NCBI GenBank assembly: GCA_964610765.1
Contig: CAZSWS010000039.1
Coordinates: 1 to 25,055, forward strand
Reading direction: 5' to 3'
DNA: 25,055 nt
Source of the DNA: CAZSWS01 sp964610765
GTDB lineage: Bacteria; Bacteroidota; Bacteroidia; Bacteroidales; Tannerellaceae
Below are positions 1-5,459 of the stretch, one piece after another. Position 1 is the first letter of the stretch. Each line of letters opens with the position of its first letter. The translations under genes were made by a program, and so were the position numbers. The notes beneath the pieces are model-generated. The model saw nothing but the letters and a program-made list of their open reading frames with translations. It was not told where the DNA came from and searched no databases.

Positions 1-17
1 TTTCTCTTAGAAACATA

Positions 18-25
18 CATCTTTG
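18..25 (+). promoter_or_regulatory. Possible -7 promoter element for the PLDc_N gene
   Basis: CATCTTTG matches 7 of 8 positions of the Bacteroidota -7 consensus TAnnTTTG and lies 37 nt before the ATG at 63. The -33 element would fall outside the window, so the call rests on one motif only. Confidence 0.3.
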
Positions 26-62
26 TGAATAATTTATAAATATTATAAAACAAAGTACAGCC

Positions 63-287
63 ATGAGTTTATTAAATACACTATTATTTTCAACGGCAAT
101 AGGAACTGTCGAATTGGCTCTTATCCTATTTGTGTTCATTATTCCTATATTGATAGCTTTAATAGATATACTAAAGTCCGAATTTGAAGGGAATAATAAA
201 ATTGTTTGGTTACTCGTTGTCATATTCCTCAATTTTTTAGGCGCTTTACTTTATTATTTCATTGGAAGAAAACAGAAATTGAAATAA
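63..287 (+). CDS. Small PLDc_N-type membrane protein
   Basis: This 74-residue protein has two hydrophobic helices, at about residues 16-37 and 46-67. They are joined by a short polar loop (KSEFEGNNK) and followed by a basic tail (GRKQKLK). The arrangement of first helix ending in D-x-L-K, loop with N-x-K, then W-x-L-V and a second helix ending in Y-Y-x-I-G-R-K is the pattern of the PLDc_N family (phospholipase D/nuclease N-terminal domain). That family is common as a stand-alone integral membrane protein in Bacteroidota and has no established function. No catalytic HKD motif is present, so it should not be called a phospholipase. The gene is monocistronic: a strong terminator follows at 343-387. 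The ATG is preceded by an A-rich stretch and no Shine-Dalgarno, which is normal for the phylum. Confidence 0.75.
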   Translation: MSLLNTLLFSTAIGTVELALILFVFIIPILIALIDILKSEFEGNNKIVWLLVVIFLNFLGALLYYFIGRKQKLK

Positions 288-311
288 ACTCAGACAAAAG
301 AATCCAGGTCT

Positions 312-326
312 GAGGTGTTTCACCTC
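312..326 (+). other. Small perfect hairpin in the 3' UTR of the PLDc_N gene
   Basis: GAGGTG-ttt-CACCTC forms a 6-bp stem with a 3-nt loop and is not followed by a T-run. It sits between the stop codon at 287 and the terminator hairpin at 343. It may stabilise the 3' end or belong to a short RNA; function is unknown. Confidence 0.35.
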
Positions 327-342
327 TACTTATACAAGACAG

Positions 343-387
343 AATCCCCCTTATTTATGTTGAAACATATAAGGGGGATTTTTCTTT
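343..387 (+). terminator. Rho-independent terminator after the PLDc_N gene
   Basis: AATCCCCCTTAT at 343-354 pairs with ATAAGGGGGATT at 369-380. The hairpin continues, past a TT bulge, into ATGT-tgaa-ACAT at 357-368, and the sequence TTTCTTT follows. The 12-bp GC-containing stem with a downstream T-run is a strong intrinsic terminator. Confidence 0.85.
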
Positions 388-438
388 CAAATAACTTTAT
401 GAAGAAATATATTCCATAAGAAAAATTGATAGTACCAT

Positions 439-470
439 TTTAGTAAAGCAATAATTTAATCGTACTTTCG
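439..470 (+). promoter_or_regulatory. Putative Bacteroidota promoter for the secreted coiled-coil gene
   Basis: TTTA at 439-442 and TACTTTCG at 463-470 are separated by 20 nt. They match TTTG and TAnnTTTG with one mismatch each. The start site would be near 474-477, about 45 nt before the ATG at 521. Confidence 0.5.
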
Positions 471-520
471 CCTCGGTTTTTAAGAAAAAGCATTTTTAAT
501 TACATTAAAACATAAAAACA

Positions 521-907
521 ATGAAAAGAAATTTAATCGCTTTACTTATCGTGACATTAACACTAGTTGCTACCGGTTCTGTATCGGCTCAAGAGGTTAT
601 ATCTAAAGAAAAAAACGCAGTGAAAGTTGAAGCTATCAAAGCCAAAATGAGTAAAGAGCTAGTAAATGTGGATAAAAAGCTGGAAAAAGATATTGAGAAA
701 GCAAACAAGCAGGTTAAAAAAGAATCAGAAGATGCTGCATTGAAAGCAAAAAGAAAAGCAGAAGAAGAAGCACAAAAAGCTGCTGAAAAGGCACAGGCAA
801 AAGGAGATAAAGTAATTGCTAAAGCCAAAGAAAAAGCAGAATTAGCCAAAGCTAAAGCACAAAAAAAGGCTGATGAAGAAATTGCTAAATTAACACCAGT
901 GATATAA
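521..907 (+). CDS. Secreted Lys/Ala/Glu-rich coiled-coil protein, unknown function
   Basis: The 128-residue product begins with a clear Sec signal peptide: basic MKRN, a hydrophobic core to about residue 20, and a VSA|Q signal peptidase I site near residue 23. The mature part is almost entirely charged helix built from Lys, Ala and Glu, with KAKEKA and KRKAEEEAQKAAEKA type runs at about residues 75-120. It resembles the helical linker of TolA and histone-H1-like tails in composition, but that may be compositional convergence. There is no enzymatic motif, cysteine or membrane segment after the signal peptide. The gene has its own promoter and terminator, so it is expressed alone. I do not recognise the family. 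A periplasmic or surface-exposed structural or nucleic-acid/polyanion-binding role is possible but unproven. Confidence 0.7.
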   Translation: MKRNLIALLIVTLTLVATGSVSAQEVISKEKNAVKVEAIKAKMSKELVNVDKKLEKDIEKANKQVKKESEDAALKAKRKAEEEAQKAAEKAQAKGDKVIAKAKEKAELAKAKAQKKADEEIAKLTPVI

Positions 908-932
908 TATCGCTATCGGCATATCACCGTTT

Positions 933-976
933 AAAGAATGGTTTTTTTCTATTGGAAACAGCCATTCTTTTTTTAT
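933..976 (+). terminator. Rho-independent terminator after the coiled-coil gene
   Basis: AAAGAATGG at 933-941 pairs with CCATTCTTT at 962-970, and the T-run continues to 974. The loop is long (about 20 nt) and partly able to pair. It lies between convergent genes and would stop transcription from 521-907. Confidence 0.75.
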
Positions 977-1049
977 GCCTATTTGTAGATACGTTCTGGC
1001 TTTTGACTTCCCGACACCTATATAAATTGTTTTTGAATTTATTGTTGAT

Positions 1050-2399
1050 TTACAGTTCTGACTGGTGAGGTTCTTTTTTCCCTTTCGTAGTTCGGCTTAA
1101 CACGATATAACCTAGTATCCCACCGATAATAGAAGCGGTGAAAATACCTATTTTAGCCTGAACCATGTGCTCCGGATTGCTAAATGCCAATGAGGTGATA
1201 AATAGTGACATCGTAAATCCAATAGACCCAAGCAGCCCTAAGCCAAACAGATTTTTAATATGCATACCCTCCGGGAAAGGGGCAATCTTCATCTTTACCA
1301 GCAGCAGGGTAAAACCGACAATCCCCACAACTTTGCCAACCAATAATCCCAGCGACACACCCAGCGCAATGTTTGTATTGAAAAGCAAGTCAGGATCTAT
1401 ATCTAACGAAACCCCTGCATTCGCTAAAGCAAAGATGGGTATAACCACAAAAGACACAAAAGGATGCATCCCATGCTCTAAACGTTGTAATGGTGGAATT
1501 GCATAGTTTGTATTGACTTTAACCTTTTCCAAGATATGCAGTTGTTCGTTGGTTAGCGTAGGTATTTCATCGTTCGGGTCGATGGCTTTAAACTTAGTGA
1601 GATATCCTCTCATCTTAACCAAATAGGAATCTTCTCTAATTTTCACATCCGCAGGAATCATAAAGGCCGCAATGACCGAAGCAATAGTGGCATGCACGCC
1701 GGATATCAAAAAAGAAACCCATACACCCAAAATACCGACTATCGCATAAAACAGGATATTACGCACCCCCATCTTATTACCAATAAACATGATTAAAGCA
1801 AAACCAAAGCCGGCTAAGAGGCTTATTACAGAAATATCAGACGTATAAAACAAAGCAATCACCAGCACAGCTGCCAAGTCATCTACAATAGCCAAAGCGG
1901 TTAAAAAGACTTTCAGCGATAGCGGGATTTTATTACCCAACAAGTAAAGCACTCCCAATGCAAAAGCAATATCAGTAGCCATCGGGATTCCCCATCCGTG
2001 TTGTGCTGCGCCGGATGAGTTAAACAGCAGATAAATGAGTGCCGGACAAATAATACCGCCGATGGCAGCCCCAATAGGCAAGAGTGCTTTACGCGGATTC
2101 GACAGTTCCCCACCAAGAAACTCCCTTTTAAGCTCCAAACCAACCACAAAAAAGAAAATAGCCATCAGTCCATCATTAATCCAATGATAGATATCAAACT
2201 CAAAAAAAGCATGACCATTGAACACAAAGCCTAGTTTTTGTTCAAAAAATTGAAAGTAATAATCTGCCCAAGGCGAATTAGCCAAAAACATGGCAAGGAC
2301 AACACTGATGCCCAGCGTTATTCCTCCAGCTTTTTCGTGTTGTATAAATCGTAGGATAGGTTGCGTAATTCGTTCAATAGGTGCCGTTTTTTCAGTCAT
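1050..2399 (-). CDS. nhaA: Na+/H+ antiporter NhaA
   Basis: NhaA exports Na+ (or Li+) in exchange for H+ across the inner membrane and supports pH and salt homeostasis. The 449-residue protein carries the family signatures. ATDIAFALG holds Asp143 (E. coli Asp133). ALAIVDDLAAV holds Asp173-Asp174, the ion-binding pair equivalent to E. coli Asp163/Asp164. SGVHATIASV follows, and GLLVGK carries the conserved helix-10 lysine. The N-terminus (EKAGGITL) and the FALANAGV motif also match. Length is longer than the E. coli protein (388) because of a hydrophilic insert at about residues 255-300 and a short tail, both common in Bacteroidota. It stands alone, 136 nt downstream of the Crp/Fnr gene on the same strand. 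I saw no clear terminator between them, so limited read-through is possible. Confidence 0.96.
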   Translation of the reverse strand: MTEKTAPIERITQPILRFIQHEKAGGITLGISVVLAMFLANSPWADYYFQFFEQKLGFVFNGHAFFEFDIYHWINDGLMAIFFFVVGLELKREFLGGELSNPRKALLPIGAAIGGIICPALIYLLFNSSGAAQHGWGIPMATDIAFALGVLYLLGNKIPLSLKVFLTALAIVDDLAAVLVIALFYTSDISVISLLAGFGFALIMFIGNKMGVRNILFYAIVGILGVWVSFLISGVHATIASVIAAFMIPADVKIREDSYLVKMRGYLTKFKAIDPNDEIPTLTNEQLHILEKVKVNTNYAIPPLQRLEHGMHPFVSFVVIPIFALANAGVSLDIDPDLLFNTNIALGVSLGLLVGKVVGIVGFTLLLVKMKIAPFPEGMHIKNLFGLGLLGSIGFTMSLFITSLAFSNPEHMVQAKIGIFTASIIGGILGYIVLSRTTKGKKEPHQSEL

Positions 2400-2535
2400 A
2401 TAACTATTTTAATGATTTATCTATGTGCAAAGAAACGCATGAATGGCAAAATTTCAGATAAACTCTTTTGTTTTTTAATTAATTTTAAGAGCTGTTTTGC
2501 CGAAGAAGATTGAAATGAAAAGAGGCTATCTAACA

Positions 2536-3117
2536 TCAACCAACTGATTGCATTAGTCGAGGAATATTCAACAAACGAACCCTCTTCCCATCCATTAAGA
2601 TAAGACCTTCTTTAATCATCTTATTAATTTCCTTGGTCAGTGCCGGGCGTGTAACACAGATATATCCGGCTAGTTGCACCTGATTATGCTCTATTTCAAT
2701 ATCAGTACTATCTTCCGTCCTTTGCTCAAAAAGGTAAGCAACAAAGCGACTTCTGACCGTTTTATGCGACAAAGCCCGTAGACGTAACACCGTGCATTTA
2801 TTGCAATTGCCTGAAACGGCTAAGAAGTTTTTTAGCAAATCCGGGTTTTCACTAATTAGTTTAAACACGGACTCTTTGGTTGCCGTAAAAAGCAATCCAT
2901 CTTCCATAGCCGTAAAAGTAGCCGGCAACGTAGTGTCTTTTTTAAACAGATGAGGAGTCGCAAAAGCGCGAGGGGCTTTTATATATTCTATAAATACCGG
3001 ATTACCCAATGCATCAATAATATTTACATCCAGCTTGCCCTTTAACAAGATGTATAAGTGCTTACAGTCAGAATTTTGCTTGGCAATTATATCGCCTTTG
3101 AAAGCTATATACAACAT
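2536..3117 (-). CDS. Crp/Fnr-family transcriptional regulator with a shortened N-terminus
   Basis: A 193-residue regulator. Residues 1-100 form the cyclic-nucleotide-binding-like beta-barrel (KGDII...LYILLKGKLDV). The dimer helix follows, then a winged helix-turn-helix at about 145-185 (QVQLAGYICVTRPALTKEINKM). Family members usually run 215-230 residues; here the first helix and early barrel strand are missing. An in-frame stop lies only five codons upstream of the ATG, so no longer start is possible without a frameshift. The CNKC pair (Cys105, Cys108), with Cys18 and Cys154, is unusual, but the pattern is not the classical Fnr Fe-S cluster. It lies next to the nrfH/ccsA remnant and a flavoprotein, suggesting control of nitrite/NO or anaerobic genes. 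In Bacteroidales such regulators (e.g. HcpR) do that job; identity with HcpR is not shown. Confidence 0.85.
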   Translation of the reverse strand: MLYIAFKGDIIAKQNSDCKHLYILLKGKLDVNIIDALGNPVFIEYIKAPRAFATPHLFKKDTTLPATFTAMEDGLLFTATKESVFKLISENPDLLKNFLAVSGNCNKCTVLRLRALSHKTVRSRFVAYLFEQRTEDSTDIEIEHNQVQLAGYICVTRPALTKEINKMIKEGLILMDGKRVRLLNIPRLMQSVG

Positions 3118-3149
3118 AGATAAGTTTATTTAGCAGGGAATTTTTAATA

Positions 3150-3177
3150 TTTAAAGCCAAGTCTTTAAACAAAGGTA
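3150..3177 (-). promoter_or_regulatory. Inverted repeat next to a second candidate -7 box upstream of the Crp/Fnr gene
   Basis: TTTAAAGccaagtCTTTAAA (3150-3169) is a perfect 7-bp inverted repeat with a 6-nt spacer. It directly abuts CAAAGGTA (3170-3177), which reads TACCTTTG on the minus strand, a perfect TAnnTTTG. No TTTG stands at the proper -33 distance. The repeat would overlap the start site of that promoter and is a candidate autoregulatory operator. Confidence 0.45.
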
Positions 3178-3248
3178 TCTAAAATAACAGCTTTTCATCC
3201 TGTTCTGTAAGTATTGTTTGTTCCATTTACTAATCTGTCTGCTTCAGA

Positions 3249-3280
3249 CAAAAGTAAAAATTATCTCAAGAACTATCAAA
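3249..3280 (-). promoter_or_regulatory. Consensus Bacteroidota promoter for the Crp/Fnr gene
   Basis: On the minus strand TTTG (3280-3277) and TACTTTTG (3256-3249) are separated by exactly 20 nt, matching both -33 and -7 elements without mismatch. Transcription would begin near 3243 and leave a leader of about 125 nt before the ATG at 3117. A 6-bp inverted repeat, TGTCTG-ctt-CAGACA (3236-3250), overlaps the start site. Confidence 0.6.
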
Positions 3281-3320
3281 CAGTTTTAATTATTTCGATT
3301 AGCACTAAAGGGTTGCATTA

Positions 3321-3884
3321 TCATTCCATTCTCCCCCATTTCATCTCTTCTCCCGAAGAATCAAATTTTTTCCGCTTAGCGGTTATTTCCTGAATAGCAA
3401 TCCGATAGATATTTGTTCTTGCCAAGCCCGATTGAGCAGCCGAATCAAAATAGCTCATTTTCTCAGGCGTATATTTCTCACAGATTAGTCGCAAGGCAAA
3501 TAGTTGCTCTTCAACCACCCGCACTTCTTGAATCACTCCTCTAACCATGGCAGATTCATACATTGTTGTGAACACCTTACTGGTCAATACGGCACTCTTT
3601 GCCGAGTCTACCAACAATGTTTCTAATTCTTTATCTGTATATAAGTCAGGAACCTTCACTTCACCAACAAATGAAACACATACCAGCTTTTGCTGCTTAA
3701 AAGCCTCCACTTTTTTGCCCGCCTTTGCCGAATGAAAATAAAGCATTTGCTCGTTTCTTACAATTGAAAGAGGTAGAGCATAAGGACTACCCTCTGTGTC
3801 AAGCACTGCCAACGTTCCGTACATAGCCTTGTCAATAAGTTCATAGGCAAAAGCCACATTCATTTCTCGATCTTTTCGTCTCAT
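3321..3884 (-). CDS. Pyridoxamine 5'-phosphate oxidase-like (NimA-type) flavoprotein
   Basis: The 187-residue protein begins MRRKDREM and has the FMN-binding split-barrel layout of the PNPOx-like/NimA family. The strand GTLAVLDTEGSPYALPLSI is followed by LYFHSAKAGKKVEAFKQQ, the phosphate-contact region, and then VCVSFVGE. These proteins bind FMN or related cofactors; some (Nim) are linked to nitroimidazole reduction, but most are of unknown substrate. It should not be called a resistance gene on this evidence. The ATG is 11 nt downstream of the stop of the ccsA remnant, so the two share a transcript. Such flavoproteins often accompany redox-stress loci in Bacteroidales. The gene appears intact. 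Its C-terminal tail is basic and lacks the true PdxH substrate motif, so a vitamin B6 role is unlikely. Confidence 0.8.
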   Translation of the reverse strand: MRRKDREMNVAFAYELIDKAMYGTLAVLDTEGSPYALPLSIVRNEQMLYFHSAKAGKKVEAFKQQKLVCVSFVGEVKVPDLYTDKELETLLVDSAKSAVLTSKVFTTMYESAMVRGVIQEVRVVEEQLFALRLICEKYTPEKMSYFDSAAQSGLARTNIYRIAIQEITAKRKKFDSSGEEMKWGRME

Positions 3885-3895
3885 TTACTGTATTG

Positions 3896-4222
3896 TTATG
3901 AATAAACATGTATGCTGTTTTGTGCTGCCGGTAAATAGTTTACCCCCACCCACGTAATCATGAGCATAATAAAAGAAACTGGCAGCATCCACAAGGTAAA
4001 TCTAGGATACTTATTTTGCAACCGCAGATGTATATATAAGAGGTAAGCCGCACACGTAATGAATGCCCAGGTTTCTTTAGGATCCCACGACCAGTAATTA
4101 CCCCAAGCCTCTTTTGCCCATAAAGCCCCCATGAGCAACCCCAGCATCAAAAATCCAAACCCTACATAGACCATATTATCCATAAAAACATAGAGCTGAT
4201 CATCCGGTTTATGCTTGTTCAA
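3896..4222 (-). pseudogene. ccsA: C-terminal remnant of cytochrome c assembly protein CcsA
   Basis: CcsA is a multi-helix inner-membrane protein that, with CcsB (ResB), carries haem out and attaches it to apocytochromes c. What remains is 108 codons. They hold the tryptophan-rich haem-handling WWD motif (WGNYWSWDPKETWAF, about residues 40-54), flanking helices, the GVNYLPAAQNSIH segment with its conserved His, and a natural C-terminus. Full-length CcsA is roughly 250-300 residues, so the first two thirds are missing. The only start available is a TTG at 4222, overlapping the nrfH reading frame by 14 nt. The sequence is a clean continuation with no stop or frameshift inside, so the loss was by deletion, fairly recent or under some constraint. 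A functional truncated protein seems unlikely because haem-binding His residues of the earlier helices are gone. Confidence 0.8.
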
Positions 4223-4571
4223 CTTGATAGCTTTCTTCTCGGGGTCTTATAGCCTGTGGCTCACCTTTAATAGTGAAGATTGCCGCATGATACAGTCCAT
4301 CTTTGGCTTTGAATGCATAGCCTTCCAACAGGTTGTTTTGGGGAACGTGACAATCATTACAGGTAGCCCATTGTGCATGAGAACTGTGCTGCCACGAGCT
4401 ATAATAAGGAGTCATTATATGACAATTGATACATGCTTCCGGACTGTCTGACAGGTATGAGTGCACCCTTGACATATAGGCAGCATAAGCCCCAAGTCCC
4501 ACAAGGATACCTCCAATCAGAAATAGAGGGAACACAAATTGATGAGGTATTAGACGAAGAAACCTTTTCAT
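4209..4571 (-). pseudogene. nrfH: Truncated nitrite reductase small subunit NrfH (two of four haem sites)
   Basis: NrfH is the membrane-anchored tetrahaem quinol oxidase of the NrfHA nitrite-to-ammonia reductase. This copy has 120 codons. It keeps a membrane anchor at about residues 13-33, haem site 1 CINCH (47-51) with the following Met53, and haem site 2 CNDCH (71-75). It also keeps the conserved GEPQAIRPREES stretch. The product then ends at QVEQA-stop, where the third CxxCH normally follows. Haem sites 3 and 4, about 40-80 residues, are missing. No nrfA follows; the sequence passes directly into the ccsA tail. The gene still has a good promoter and operator. It cannot form a normal NrfHA complex, though a membrane dihaem protein could in principle still be made. 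Confidence 0.85.
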
Positions 4572-4606
4572 AATTTATTCGTTAACAAATTAGTCTGTGT
4601 ATTAAG

Positions 4607-4614
4607 CAAATATA
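4607..4614 (-). promoter_or_regulatory. -7 promoter element for the nrfH remnant
   Basis: CAAATATA on the plus strand reads TATATTTG on the minus strand, a perfect TAnnTTTG, 36 nt before the ATG at 4571. No TTTG is found at -33. A palindrome occupies that position instead, as expected for an activator-dependent promoter. Confidence 0.6.
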
Positions 4615-4634
4615 AAAACAATAATGAGAGAAAG

Positions 4635-4652
4635 ATGTAATAATGATTACAT
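4635..4652. promoter_or_regulatory. Candidate Crp/Fnr-type operator upstream of the nrfH remnant
   Basis: ATGTAATaatgATTACAT is a perfect 7-bp inverted repeat with a 4-nt spacer. Its inner part, GTAAT-N4-ATTAC, has the same 5-4-5 geometry as Crp/Fnr-family sites. Its centre (4643.5) lies about 40-41 nt upstream of the start site inferred from the -7 box, the class II activator position. The Crp/Fnr gene at 2536-3117 is the obvious candidate partner. Confidence 0.55.
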
Positions 4653-4775
4653 TTTTTTACTTGTATTAAAGTTTTTCAATGAGCATGGCTGAAAACGTAA
4701 CAAAACCTTCATTAGATAGTAGCCAAAACGACACAGACTAACCCTACATTTATGTATCATTTAAATACTACAGCT

Positions 4776-4868
4776 ATGAACATATCCGTTGTTTTTGCTA
4801 GTATCATGTTGTTGGGTTATTCTTTATTTGTCGCCTACTCACTCTATGTACGTTTAAGGGATAAATAA
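4776..4868 (+). CDS. Possible 30-residue single-helix membrane microprotein
   Basis: The frame starts MNISVVFASIM and ends YVRLRDK. It would give one hydrophobic helix (residues 3-25) with a basic, cytoplasm-type C-terminus. An in-frame ATG at 4752 would add eight residues. TACATTTA at 4745-4752 matches the -7 consensus in 7 of 8 positions and favours the ATG at 4776. The open frame is short enough to arise by chance, but a helix of the right length followed by positive charges is what real membrane microproteins look like. I do not recognise the family. It sits alone in the 421-nt gap between nrfH and mgsA. I see nothing else supported in that gap beyond the nrfH promoter and operator. Confidence 0.4.
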   Translation: MNISVVFASIMLLGYSLFVAYSLYVRLRDK

Positions 4869-4992
4869 AAGAATACTCAGGAAATATGGTTATAAAATAG
4901 GTTGTTTTTCTTTCATTCCGCCTTTGGGAGTGAAAAAAAGTATATATTTAGGGCTTACTGAAAAAACCCTATTATATTTAATGTGAAAAGAT

Positions 4993-5454
4993 ATGCAGAA
5001 AAAATTGACAATTGCGCTGGTAGCGCATGATAACCGCAAGAAAGAAATGGTTGACTGGGCAGTTCACAATGCCGACTATTTATCTAAACATGACTTAGTG
5101 TGTACCGGAACAACCGGAAAACTTATTACGGACGCTTTTGCAGAAAGAGGCATTGAGGCATCTATTCAGCGTATGAACTCCGGGCCTTTAGGAGGAGATG
5201 CAGAGATTGCTGCTATGGTTGTTCGCAAGGAGGTTGATCTGGCTATATTTCTGATTGACGACTTGAATCCACAACCACACGAAGCAGATATACAGATGTT
5301 ACTCCGCCAATGTCGGGTGCATAATGTGCCACTAGCATGCAATCGGTACAGTGCCGACTTGATGCTAACCAGTTCTTTGTGGGATGACGAATCGTATATT
5401 CCTACAGAACCTCTCTATGCCTTTTACAATCGTGCAACCGGAACTATAGAATAA
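4993..5454 (+). CDS. mgsA: Methylglyoxal synthase
   Basis: MgsA converts dihydroxyacetone phosphate to methylglyoxal and phosphate, a cytoplasmic bypass of lower glycolysis that relieves phosphate limitation or sugar-phosphate build-up. The 153-residue length is typical. Visible motifs are LVAHDNRK (9-16), the phosphate-binding GTTG (39-42), SGPLGGD (63-69) with the catalytic Asp69 (E. coli Asp71), and DDLNPQPHEAD (89-99) with His96 and Asp99 (E. coli His98 and Asp101). It is followed 5 nt later by leuB, so the two genes form an operon. A weak -7-like TATATTTA lies at 4943-4950, but without a well-placed -33 element. Confidence 0.95.
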   Translation: MQKKLTIALVAHDNRKKEMVDWAVHNADYLSKHDLVCTGTTGKLITDAFAERGIEASIQRMNSGPLGGDAEIAAMVVRKEVDLAIFLIDDLNPQPHEADIQMLLRQCRVHNVPLACNRYSADLMLTSSLWDDESYIPTEPLYAFYNRATGTIE

Positions 5455-5459
5455 ATCGC

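Noticed and set aside
589..849. Minus-strand open frame of 86 codons
   Set aside because: It is the reverse of the repetitive Lys/Ala coding sequence, giving Ser/Phe/Ala-rich low-complexity protein; an antisense shadow of the real gene.
3321..3884. Nitroimidazole resistance gene (nim)
   Set aside because: Family membership is visible but sequence alone does not show that substrate; many split-barrel flavoproteins share it.
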